Shown in pieces: positions 42,856-51,281 of a DNA stretch of 64,000 nucleotides. How positions within the stretch are numbered: position 1 is the stretch's first letter; each line of letters opens with the position of its first letter. Made by a program: the position numbers and the translations under genes. Below the pieces are notes generated by a model. The model was not told the DNA's origin and did no database searches. It worked only from the letters and a program-made list of their open reading frames with translations. Source of the stretch: Candidatus Dechloromonas phosphoritropha (GTDB lineage: Bacteria; Pseudomonadota; Gammaproteobacteria; Burkholderiales; Rhodocyclaceae); contig JADKGN010000004.1 in the NCBI GenBank assembly GCA_016722705.1, forward strand, positions 1,860,001-1,924,000, in the 5' to 3' direction.

Positions 42856-43667
42856 TCATGCAGCGATGCTTTTGACGCGCTTGGGTGAGTTTTCGAGATC
42901 GCGCAGGGCGACGACCAGATGGTCTTCGAGGGCGTCGATGCTATCGAAGACACGGTTATGGAAGTACTTTTCGCGCAACGCGTCCCAAAGGTGTTCCTGC
43001 GGGTTCTGTTCGGGTGAATACGGCGGCAGGAATGGTAGGCGTAGATTGTCGAGCAAGTGGAAATCGTTGCTCTTATGCCAGCCAGCACCATCGAGCACCA
43101 TGACCACGTTGTCGTCCGGATAGCGATTGACAATCTCATCAAAGAATATCTGCATGCAGCGGGAATTCACCTGCGGCAGTATCAGACTGTCGAAGCGGCC
43201 GTCCCGCGGGCTCACGGCGCCGTAAGCGTAGGTGTATTGCTGGGTCACCATGGCACTGACCAGCGGCCTGGCCGGGCGACGGCACCAGCAGTAGCGGGTA
43301 TCCGAGATGCGCCCAAACCGGGCCTCGTCCTGGAACATCAGCCGCAGCGGTCGGGCCTCGCCCCAGGTCGCTATGATTTGATCAAACTTCCCCTGGAGTT
43401 TTTGTTCCAGTCCTCGCGAACGGCAGTATTGCCCTTGGGGTGGGCGGTATCCGGGGCCAACTTGCGCCAACCATTACGCGCCAACATCCGGTAGATTGTC
43501 GAGAGCGCCACCTGTTTGCCGAGTTGCTCGCCAATTTTGTCCTTGATCGGCGCAACGACCACCCCCCCACCGCGCATCGCGCCCTCCAGAACCTCATCAA
43601 GAATCTGCGCCTCACGCTCCCGTGTCGCATTGGCGCGGTTGCGCAGCGCTCGCTTCGGTCGTGGCAT
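42856..43667 (-). CDS. IS630-family transposase in two frames (-1 shift)
   Basis: The first frame (43667 to about 43395) gives the N-terminal HTH part: RNRANATREREAQILDEVLEG, LGKQVALSTIYRMLARNGWRKLAPDTAHP. The second frame (to 42856) continues KFDQIIATWGEARPLRLMFQDEARFGRI (first Asp), VVMVLDGAGWHKS (second Asp) and LPPYSPEQNPQEHLWDALREKYF (Glu region), the DDE core of IS630. The switch is a -1 shift at AACAAAAACTCC, near 43395-43404. Programmed slippage on an A-rich site is known in IS630 elements, but a simple mutation is equally possible. Terminal repeats were not found. Confidence 0.75.
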
Positions 43668-43681
43668 GCCACCTTGCAGTA

Positions 43682-43800
43682 GCGCGAGGGCGACGCCGCC
43701 GGCGTTGAAGAAGGCAATCCCCGGCTGGCTGCCTGACGACTCCCGCTAGCCAAGCGCCGCGTAAAAAGCCCGACTGACGGCGAGGTCGCCGACTCCGAGG
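43682..43800 (-). pseudogene. VOC-family (glyoxalase-like) gene fragment
   Basis: The minus frame reads SISFITLGVGDLAVSRAFYAALG, stop (TAG at 43746-43748), RESSGSQPGIAFFNAGGVALALL. That is the first beta-alpha-beta-beta-beta unit of a vicinal oxygen chelate protein, where the stop replaces the Trp of the usual LGW. The frame is then lost at GTA (43679-43681), next to the IS630 transposase start. The remaining two thirds are not found on the far side of the IS material, which points to a deletion as well as insertion. Confidence 0.65.
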
Positions 43801-43917
43801 GTGATGAAGCTGATGGACTGGAGTATTTTCCAGCAGTCCGTGCAGGAACGGCCCGCCAGTTTATGCCTGGTGCCGTTGGGCGTAACATGCATTGTCCCGA
43901 TCGTCCGAGGCTTTGCC

Positions 43918-46833
43918 ATGACTCGCCGCTTCCCGCTTCATGTTCATATCTCGACCCTGTTCATCGCGCTGATCCTTTTGGTCGGCGCCATCATCGGCGG
44001 ACTCGGCTATAACAACAGCCAGAAAATTCTTCAGGCGACCGCCGGTGAACTGAACACCCGCATCAGCCGCGAAACCCTCGGCGAATTCACCAACCTTATC
44101 GGCCCGGCCGAAATGGCGGTCCGCCTCCTCAGTTACGACGGCATCTCCCAAGCCGGCTCGCTGGCCGAGCGCCTGAAAAATCTGGGCTTCATGCGCGAGG
44201 CGCTGAACAACTCGGCGGCACTGACCTCGCTCTACATCGGCTATGCCAACGGCGATTTCTTCATGGTTCGTCGTTTCCGTAACCCGGCCGAAGGCGAAAC
44301 CTTCAACGCACCGCCCACGGCTGTCTACATGGTGCAGAGCATCGAACGCGCTGGCGATACACCACGCGGCAGCTTCACCTTCTTCGATGCGGCGTTGAAG
44401 CAGTTGCGCAGCGATGACCTGCCCGACTATGCGTCGGCCTACGACCCGCGCACCCGCAGTTGGTACACCGCAGCAAAGGCTGCCAGCGGACAGATCAAGA
44501 CGGCGCCCTATCTATTCTTCTCCAGCCGCAAGGTCGGCATGACCCTCGCCAATCGCGCCAGCCAGGCTGACGCAGTGGTTGGTGCCGACATCCTGCTCGA
44601 AACCCTAAGCGACACACTGGACCGACAAAAGGTCACGCCGGGCAGCAAAGTGGTGCTGGCAAACCGGCAGGGCCTGACCATCGCCTACGAAAATTTTGCG
44701 CAGGCTATCAAAATAACCGACGACAAGCCGGGACTGGCACGCCTTGGCGAACTCGGCATTCCGGTTCTCAGGCAACTGGAACCACTGCTGCAGAGCGTGG
44801 ACGAGACCAGCGGTCGCGACCTCACGCTCAGCGTTGACGGCGCTAATTGGCATGCCGCGCTGCGCCCGGTCAAGTTGGAAGGTGCTGCTCCGCTGTTCCT
44901 GATCACGGCAATTCCCGATGCCGAACTGATGGCTGCTGCCCGGGAGTTGATGCGCCATGCGCTGATCGCCACGGTACTGGTCATCCTGCTGGCGATTCCG
45001 GTTACCTGGATTCTGGCGCGCAACATTTCCGGGCCGCTGCGCCAACTGGCCGGCGAGGCCGAGGCGATTCGTCACTTCGAATTTTCGCAGCCGATCAAGG
45101 TCAATTCACTGGTCCTCGAAGTCAATGACCTGACCGTGACCATGGACAGCATGAAACGAACGATCAGGCGCTTCCTCGACATCAGCATGGCAGTCGCCGC
45201 CGAGAACGATTTCGACAAGCTGCTGCCGCGTCTGCTGACCGAAACCCTCTCGGCTGCCGATGCCGATGCCGGCATTCTTTATCTGGTTGACGGTGACAAA
45301 CTGTTACCGGCCGCCGCCTTCAACGCTGACGGAACGCCTTTGCCGGCCGGTGCCTTGGCGGTTTCCACGCCAAGCGCCGGCCGGCTGCTCGCGGCGGCGC
45401 TGAGCGCCGGCACGGCACATGCCGCGCGTTTGACGGATGTCGACGTGCGTATCCTCGGCCTGGAGCGGATCATCGAAAGCTGCGAAGCTAGCGACGCGAT
45501 TGCCGTTCCGCTGCTCAACCGCCAGCACAATCTGGTCGGCGCCATGCTGCTGTTGCGTCATGACGATACCGACCCGGCGCGCCTCAGCTTTATCGCGGCG
45601 CTCTCCGGATCGGTCGCCGTCTCGCTCGAAAGTAAGGAACTGATCAAGGCCCAGAAGCTGCTGTTCGAAGCCTTCATCCAGCTGATCGCCGGCGCCATCG
45701 ACGCCAAGAGCCCTTACACCGGAGGCCACTGCGCCCGCGTGCCGGAGCTGACCAAGATGCTGGCGCGCGCCGCCTGTGCTGAAACCAGCGGCCCGTACAA
45801 GGATTTTCAGCTCGGCGAAGATGAGTGGGAAGCGGTGCACGTCGCCGCCTGGCTGCATGACTGTGGCAAGGTAACGACTCCCGAATACGTCGTCGACAAG
45901 GCGACCAAGCTTGAAACCCTGTACGACCGCATTCACGAAATCCGCATGCGTTTCGAGGTGTTGAAGCGCGATGCCGAAATTGATTGCCTGAAGGCCATCG
46001 CCGAGGGCCACCCGGAAGTCGAGGCGCGAGCCGAACTTGCGCAGAAGCTGGCCGAACTCGACGACGACTATGCCTTCGTCGCCGGTTGCAATGAAGGCGG
46101 CGAATTCATGGCGCCGGAAAAAATGGAACGACTCGCCCAGGTTGCGGCGCGGACCTGGACCCGGACACTCGACGACCGGATCGGCATCTCCCACGAAGAG
46201 AGGGAGCGCAAGGCGCGCACCTTGGCGCCGTCTTTGCCAGTGCGCGAAACGCTGCTCGCCGACCGCCCCGAGCATATTTTCGAACGTGGCGCGCGCGACC
46301 GGATGCCAGCCGACAACAAGTGGGGCTTCCGCATGACGGTTCCCGAGGCGCTGTACAACAAGGGCGAGTTGTACAACCTGAGCGTCGCCCGCGGCACCTT
46401 GTCCGAAGAAGAGCGCTACAAGATCAACGAGCACATCGTCCAGACGCTGATCATGCTGAAGCAACTGCCTTTCCCGAAACATCTGCGCGAGGTTCCGGAA
46501 ATTGCCGCCGGCCACCACGAGAAGATGGACGGCACGGGCTATCCACGCCGGTTGACCAGGGGCGAGATGAGCCCGGTCGCGCGCATGATGGCGATCGCCG
46601 ACATTTTTGAGGCACTGACCGCCGTCGACCGCCCCTACAAGAAGGGCAAGACGCTCTCGGAAGCGATCCGCATCATGTCGCTCATGAAGAAGGACCAGCA
46701 TATCGACCCCGACCTGTTCGACCTCTTCCTGCGTAGCGGCGTTTATCGCGAGTATGCCGAGCGCTTCATGAAACCGGAGCAGATCGATACGGTCGACATT
46801 GCGGCTGACGTCGCCGAACAGCCTGTCGCCTGA
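43918..46833 (+). CDS. Membrane sensor with dCACHE, HAMP, GAF and HD-GYP domains
   Basis: This 971-residue protein is probably a cyclic-di-GMP phosphodiesterase. Residues 9-30 are the first membrane helix and about 31-345 a periplasmic dCACHE sensor (YDPRTRSWYTAAKAASGQIKTAPYLFFSSRKVGMTLA). About 346-367 is the second helix, then HAMP (ARNISGPLRQLAGEAEAI), GAF (about 425-570) and HD-GYP from 580. Catalytic parts seen are GGHCARVPELTKML near 603, WLHDCGKVTTPEY near 643 and GHHEKMDGTGYPRRL near 863. About 150 extra residues separate the HD and GYP parts. I chose the ATG at 43918 because the helix follows at once; no clear RBS. Confidence 0.88.
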   Translation: MTRRFPLHVHISTLFIALILLVGAIIGGLGYNNSQKILQATAGELNTRISRETLGEFTNLIGPAEMAVRLLSYDGISQAGSLAERLKNLGFMREALNNSAALTSLYIGYANGDFFMVRRFRNPAEGETFNAPPTAVYMVQSIERAGDTPRGSFTFFDAALKQLRSDDLPDYASAYDPRTRSWYTAAKAASGQIKTAPYLFFSSRKVGMTLANRASQADAVVGADILLETLSDTLDRQKVTPGSKVVLANRQGLTIAYENFAQAIKITDDKPGLARLGELGIPVLRQLEPLLQSVDETSGRDLTLSVDGANWHAALRPVKLEGAAPLFLITAIPDAELMAAARELMRHALIATVLVILLAIPVTWILARNISGPLRQLAGEAEAIRHFEFSQPIKVNSLVLEVNDLTVTMDSMKRTIRRFLDISMAVAAENDFDKLLPRLLTETLSAADADAGILYLVDGDKLLPAAAFNADGTPLPAGALAVSTPSAGRLLAAALSAGTAHAARLTDVDVRILGLERIIESCEASDAIAVPLLNRQHNLVGAMLLLRHDDTDPARLSFIAALSGSVAVSLESKELIKAQKLLFEAFIQLIAGAIDAKSPYTGGHCARVPELTKMLARAACAETSGPYKDFQLGEDEWEAVHVAAWLHDCGKVTTPEYVVDKATKLETLYDRIHEIRMRFEVLKRDAEIDCLKAIAEGHPEVEARAELAQKLAELDDDYAFVAGCNEGGEFMAPEKMERLAQVAARTWTRTLDDRIGISHEERERKARTLAPSLPVRETLLADRPEHIFERGARDRMPADNKWGFRMTVPEALYNKGELYNLSVARGTLSEEERYKINEHIVQTLIMLKQLPFPKHLREVPEIAAGHHEKMDGTGYPRRLTRGEMSPVARMMAIADIFEALTAVDRPYKKGKTLSEAIRIMSLMKKDQHIDPDLFDLFLRSGVYREYAERFMKPEQIDTVDIAADVAEQPVA

Positions 46834-47014
46834 TTGGGGGCGGAGGGCCACGGAGCGGAATTCGGCGCGGCGTCCCGTTGGTAGTCGAATTCGGGTGTCG
46901 TGGCACCGCATCAATCTGCGCCCAGCGATCGGTTGAGACCGTTCTCACCTGGCTCGAGCCGGGGAGGCTTGCCTTGCCGCCACCCGATCGACCGCCAAAG
47001 AGAATCTGCATCAT

Positions 47015-48744
47015 CCTATTTTCCTCAGTAGCCCCCAACAAAACTGAGGCAAACTGTGACTTGGCAAGGGTTTGCAACGGATCGGGAGGGTCACCCGATG
47101 GGTGAAATGACATTTGAGCAAACGGTGATGGTCAAAGCGGTGGCTACCGCGCTCGTCGAACGCAGCGGAGGCGGCGGTGACCTTTGCGTCAGCACCCCGG
47201 GCGGGCGCTTTCAAGTGCGCTGGGACGAGAACGGCAGCGCCAGCGCGCTTGGGCAGTTGGCCTTCTTTGCCGAGTTTCTTGACGTCAGTGGATTGTTCGA
47301 GCGGTGGGCTGCCAGTTGTCCCATGAGTTACACCAGCAACAACGCCCCCGAAGTACGAGACGTCCTGGGCACCTGGCTGCTCTCGATTCTCGATGGCCAG
47401 CACCGCTATGCGCACATCACCGGACTGCGCGGGGATGGCGTCGCCCCTGAGATACTGGGCATGACGAAAATCATCAGCGACGAAAGCCTGCGGCGTGCGC
47501 TCAAGCATCTGGCCCCCTGCTCGCTCGGACGAGGAGCGAGGCAAGCATGAAGCTCAGATGGCCCGTAGCACCGCCTGGATGGATGGCGCGCTCAAGGACA
47601 GCATCTGGGAAGCCCTCGGTAGCGGCTGGATACTGGATTGCGATACTACCGTCAAAGTACTCTACGGCCATCAGGCCGGTGCTGAAATTGGCTACAACCC
47701 GACCAAACCGGGGCGCCCCAGTCACACCATCCACACCTACTGGATCGCCAACGTCCGACTGGTGCTCGACGCCGAAGTACAGGAGGGTACCGCCACGGCG
47801 GCCAGGTACAGTCTGCCGCGCCTGATCCAGATCCTCATCGAATTACCCGCCGAGCAACGTCCGCGACTGGTGCGGGGCGACAACGCCTTTGGCAATGAAC
47901 CGGTGATGGCCAAGCTCGAAGCCATTGAGCAGCCGTACCTGTTCAAGTTGCGCCAGACGACGGGCGTCAGGCAACTGATTGAGCGTCAGTGGTCACGGCA
48001 CGACTGGCGCGATGTGGGCCAGGGATTCCAGGCGGTCGAGGCGGAACTCGCGCTGACGAGTTGGACGCGCGCCCGTCGCGTTGTCGTCTTACGCCGTGCG
48101 GCCAAGGATTCGCTGGTGGCTGAGCAAAAGACCGGCCCACGCGAGAAACGGCAGAAGCGCTTGCGGTTTGCCGAACCGCTGCAACCGGTCAAACTCTGGG
48201 AATACACGGTGTTGGTCAGCAACGCCGACTACGACCTCGGCGCCATTGGCCAGTTGTATCGGGATCGAGCCGATTGTGAGAATGGTTTTGATGAGCTGAA
48301 AAACCAATGGGGCTGGGGCGGCTACACCACGCGGGATATGGAACGCTGCAATCTGTCAGCCCGTGCCGTGGCACTGATTTACAACTGGTGGAGTTGGTAT
48401 GTGCGCCTGGCGCATCCCAAAACCCGGCTGGAGGCCATCACGTCGCGCCCCTTGCTGCTGGCGGGAGTCGCTCGCCTGACCCAACATGCCGGCCAGTCGC
48501 GCTTGCTGCTGACGATTACCCACGCCGCCAGCGATCAGGTCAAGGCGATGATTGCTAATGTACGCAAGGGCTTGGACACCGTTCGAGCGACTGCGCCTCA
48601 GTTGACCAAGACTGAACGCTGGGCGGCGCTTGTTCGCTACATCGTCGCTCAGATCATCGCAGCGACAGAGAAAGTCTATGCACTGCCAGCGGTCACGATA
48701 GCCACTTCGCCGCCGCTTGCAGCCGGCTGACTGAGGAAAATAGG
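47015..48744 (+). mobile_element. IS1380-like insertion sequence, 1730 bp, 5-bp target duplication
   Basis: Terminal inverted repeats CCTATTTTCCTCAGT are perfect over 15 bases (47015-47029 and 48730-48744 complement). The direct repeat ATCAT flanks both ends (47010-47014 and 48745-48749), showing a single transposition event. One transposase gene lies inside and is frameshifted. It is a different element from the one at 7398. Confidence 0.92.
47098..48730 (+). pseudogene. IS1380/IS4-like DDE transposase, frameshifted
   Basis: The first frame (47098-47520) carries the N-terminus, with MSYTSNNAPEVRDVLGTWLLSILDGQHRYAHITGLRGDGV and ILGMTKIISDESLRRALKHLAP. It then runs off. The second frame resumes at ARSDEERGKHEAQM and holds the DDE core: WILDCDTTVKVLYGHQAGAEIGYNPTKPGRPSH (first Asp), PRLVRGDNAFGNEPVM (second Asp) and LYRDRADCENGFDELKNQWGW (Glu), ending at 48730. 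One extra C in the run GCCCCCTGCT near 47514-47518 explains the shift. This makes the copy probably inactive, unless the five-C run is slippery. Confidence 0.85.
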
Positions 48745-48835
48745 ATCATTGCTGCGCCGTCATCCGCAATATTGCAACAGCGGCGGTCATCCACATTCGC
48801 CGGACCATCTGATGCCAAGTGTGAAATATTTCATA

Positions 48836-48863
48836 TTGCAGTGCAGCAAGAACTGACTATACT
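48836..48863 (+). promoter_or_regulatory. Sigma-70-like promoter before the 60-residue gene
   Basis: TTGCAG and TATACT are separated by 16 bases. The ATG of the small gene lies 35 bases after the -10, with AAGGA in between. Confidence 0.45.
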
Positions 48864-48897
48864 GCCTGCGCAGGTGAAGTCATATAAGGAAACAGCA

Positions 48898-49080
48898 ATG
48901 AAACTCAAGATCTACTATAGTATCTCCCAGGATCGCGCGGGCATTCCGATGGATTATACTGGCGCCCGCCACTTCGTCGTGCCTGAGGGTCAGGCTGTCG
49001 AGGAACTCGCGAAAGCCCAACTGGCGGCGGATTATCAGGTTCCGCTGCGGGCTGTCGAGATCGTTCGGATCGCCGGCTGA
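48898..49080 (+). CDS. Small protein of unknown function (60 residues)
   Basis: The short gene has its own promoter-like sequence and AAGGA 6-7 bases before the ATG. The product (MKLKIYYSISQDRAG, MDYTGARHFVVPEGQAVEELAKAQLAADYQVP, LRAVEIVRIAG) looks like a beta-alpha-beta unit without membrane segment or cysteine. The opening MKLKIYYS is loosely like MoaD/ThiS-type proteins, but there is no C-terminal Gly-Gly, so I do not assign it. It stands between a recent IS insertion and the decayed AOR locus and is not part of either strand-wise. Confidence 0.55.
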   Translation: MKLKIYYSISQDRAGIPMDYTGARHFVVPEGQAVEELAKAQLAADYQVPLRAVEIVRIAG

Positions 49081-49084
49081 CCAA

Positions 49085-49345
49085 CTAGCCGCCACCACGC
49101 TGGGTCGCCCGGTCAATCCGGGCGAGCAGTTCGTTTGCCGCCTGCACGTCGCCTTGGCGAACCGTGATTTCGGTCCGCAGGGTGCAAAGCTGCAACGCAC
49201 CAACGCGCTGCGGGGTTTCGCCAATTAAGGCGAAATGAAGACTCACCCAGGCCTCCGTAACCAGTAACCCGGTCACCTCCTCGGTCACCGCATCACTGAA
49301 GGCCTTTGACAGGCTCCGGCGAAACGCATCCAGGGTACTGCTCAT
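49085..49345 (-). CDS. Small hypothetical protein downstream of the AOR remnant
   Basis: The 86-residue protein (MSSTLDAFRRSLSKAFSDAV, TGLLVTEAWVSLHFALIGETPQRVGALQLCTLRTEITVRQGDVQAANELLARIDRATQ) is mostly helical and has no motif I recognise. It follows the decayed FAD-dependent oxidoreductase by 37 bases on the same strand and looks like the last member of that old operon. The frame itself is undamaged, unlike its upstream neighbours, so it may be a younger loss or still in use. Confidence 0.5.
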   Translation of the reverse strand: MSSTLDAFRRSLSKAFSDAVTEEVTGLLVTEAWVSLHFALIGETPQRVGALQLCTLRTEITVRQGDVQAANELLARIDRATQRGGG

Positions 49346-49382
49346 TACCCGGACCCACCTCCCGCTCCACGGAAACGGCCCG

Positions 49383-50515
49383 TCAGCCACCGGCGATTGC
49401 CGTCGCCTCGACCAGAACGTCGTCGTCGAATTGCAGGCTGATGTAGCGGCCATTCGCCTCATCGGCGCGTTCGACGTCCTCGCCGCCGGTAACACCCTGC
49501 CACTCGCCGAACGACGACGAGATCATGCACAGCGAATCGAGTACGTTGATTGCCAGCACGCCGTTCAGGCGCGCCGCGCTGTTGCCCGCTCCGCCTGCCA
49601 TGTTGAGCGACGCAATGCGCGCCTGGTCGGCGGCATTGGGCTGGATCGCAGCAACCAGATGGTGGCCAGAGAACAGATTGGGAGCCTCCGCCACATCGCC
49701 CGTTGCGTAGATGCCGGGCACCGAGGTCTGCATCGTGTCATCAACCAGCACACCCTTGGCGACATGCACCCGCGTGGCTTCGATAAAGGTGACGTTGGGT
49801 GCGACCCCGGCGGCGGCGATCAGTGGTTCGCAATCAATCCGGTCGCCCTCGACAGCGTCACGGTCAACGGCGAATTCCCGCCATTTTCGATGCGCTCGAC
49901 GCCAGCCTTGGTCACCACGCACACGCCCTGCGTTTTGACCCGGCGCTTGATCATCGCGCCGGCCTCAGGCGTCATCATGCGCGGCACCATGCGATCGCCC
50001 ATCTCCACAACCGTCAGTTGCACGGCACGTCTGACCAAGGCTTCCATTATTGTGCAGCCGATGAAGCCCGCCGCCAGCTGCAGCACCCACGCGCCGGGCC
50101 TGGCCAACTGCGCGATAGCGCGCGCATCGTCGAGCGTCCAGCAGGTATGCACCTGCGGCAGATTGATGCCGGGAATCGGTGGCCGGACCGGGTGCGAACC
50201 GGTGGCAATCAGCAGGCGATCGTACTTCTCGAACTAACCGTCATCGAACAAAACCGTGTGTTTTTCGCTGTTGACCGCAACGGCCCGCCCGCGGCGCTGC
50301 GCAATACGCCGTTTGGTGGAATGGTCGTCCGTCTTGCGCAGATAGGTGCTGCGCTCGTTGATATTTCCTTCCAGCAGATAGGAGATGGCCATCCGTGAAT
50401 ATTGCGGCGCATCCTCGCTGCTGACGAGCAGAATGTCATCACCCGACGCCACACGGCGCAGTGTTTCCAAATGGACGACACCGGCCGGACCATTGGCGAG
50501 AATGATGTACTTCAT
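49383..50515 (-). pseudogene. FAD-dependent pyridine nucleotide oxidoreductase, broken (AOR-linked)
   Basis: From 50515 the frame gives MKYIILANGPAGVVHLETLRRV (FAD GxGxxG-like, with Asn-Gly-Pro-Ala in place of the usual G-G-P-A), SRMAISYLLEGNI and then TAG at 50234-50236. The same frame continues FEKYDRLLIATGSHPVRPPIPG, WVLQLAAGFIGCTIMEALVRR (NAD site) and VTLSRATG. After a one-base loss near 49860 it runs on as GDRIDCEPLIAAAGVAPNVTFIE and VPGIYATGDVAEAPNLFSGHHLVAAIQPNAADQARIASLNMAGG to 49383. Such proteins accompany tungsten aldehyde oxidoreductases in denitrifying betaproteobacteria. Confidence 0.8.
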
Positions 50516-50588
50516 GCCTGTTCTCCGGTTGTGAAAGAAGGGCGGGGCCGCGACGACCACCGCGACCCCGCCCCATTCCTGCATAGCG

Positions 50589-50757
50589 CTAGAGCCCGAG
50601 GCGTTCGAGCATCGAACTTTCGGGCGCGTCTTCCAGGGTCCAGTCATGCGCCTTGTAATACTCCGGCCGCATCTTGTCGATACCGTTGACCAGACCCTTG
50701 ACCGGGCCGGTCTTGCCAGCTTCGGTCTTCAGGAGCGGCGCCAGGTGGTCAAGCGAT
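50589..50757 (-). pseudogene. C-terminal stub of aldehyde:ferredoxin oxidoreductase
   Basis: The frame reads LAPLLKTEAGKTGPVKGLVN, then GIDKMRPEYYKAHDWTLEDA and SSMLERLGL, stop. This fits the extreme C-terminus of the tungsten AOR large subunit family (K-x-L-x-EYY-x-x-x-W-x-LERLGL). Only about 55 residues remain of some 600. It is fused out of frame to the end of the ferredoxin-like stub just upstream, so a deletion has removed nearly the whole enzyme. Confidence 0.6.
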
Positions 50758-50979
50758 AGTGCATACCTTGTAACCGACACAGGTCGCATCGCGGACCACC
50801 TTGGCGCCGGTCGCGGTATCGATGACAATGGCGTCGACCGGGCAGGCATTCATGCGCCAGGCATCGGCGTAGTGCGCGCAGGTGTAGGGCGCCTTGCGGC
50901 CTTCATGTTCGAAATTGAAGACCTTGATGCGGGACTTCGATGGATTGATGGCGCCAGTATGCTCGTAAGAGCAGGCCAT
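50749..50979 (-). pseudogene. Ferredoxin-like (AorA-type) iron-sulfur protein, degenerate
   Basis: The frame contains MACSYEHTGAINPSKSRIKVF, CAHYADAWRMNACPVDAI and CVGYKVCTIA. In the four-cluster ferredoxin family these should be ACSYEH, CxxCxxxxCxxxCPxxAI and CVGCKxCxxACPFG. Tyr and Arg stand where cluster-ligating cysteines are expected (CAHY, AWRM, CVGY), and the N-terminal CxxCxxxC is also gone upstream of the visible ATG. Each change is one base from Cys. The reading stops where the AOR stub begins. The protein could not bind its clusters. Confidence 0.65.
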
Positions 50980-51138
50980 CGCGCTCGTCGAGCGCTGTCA
51001 CTACGTGATGCAGCCAAATACCCCGCAACATCTGGTTACACAAAGCTACGCAAGCACGACAGACATGACCGATGGAATTTCATAAAGTGCACTCATGCAC
51101 TGAACCCCTCCTCTCGAAACCCCCTTTCGAGAACTTCG

Positions 51139-51164
51139 ACCCCGCCGCACGGCGGGGTTTTTTT
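51139..51164 (+). terminator. Orphan rho-independent terminator
   Basis: ACCCCGCC-GCAC-GGCGGGGT followed by seven T is an excellent plus-strand terminator, 118 bases before the cytochrome gene. No plus-strand gene ends just before it. It may end an unseen small RNA, be left over from a deleted gene, or insulate the cytochrome promoter. Confidence 0.8.
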
Positions 51165-51281
51165 ATGCCATCAGTCCCGCCGCTGGCGGTATCTGGTGCG
51201 GATATCAGAGATCCACCATTTGGTTTGCCCACAAGCCGCTATAATCGCATATCTGAATTTTCGCGGATTGAGGTAATCAGC

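Noticed and set aside
45304..46914. Long minus-strand frame opposite the HD-GYP gene
   Set aside because: Mirror of codon bias of the plus-strand gene; no domain, no start signal.
46766..47113. Minus-strand frame across the left end of the second IS1380 element
   Set aside because: It runs through the IS inverted repeat and overlaps the HD-GYP gene end; rejoining the flanks after removing the IS gave no family I could recognise.
14249..50236. Reassignment of TAG as a sense codon
   Set aside because: TAG also serves as a normal stop (HNH gene, the lipoprotein itself), TGA and frameshifts break other genes as well, and damaged frames are confined to accessory or redundant genes.
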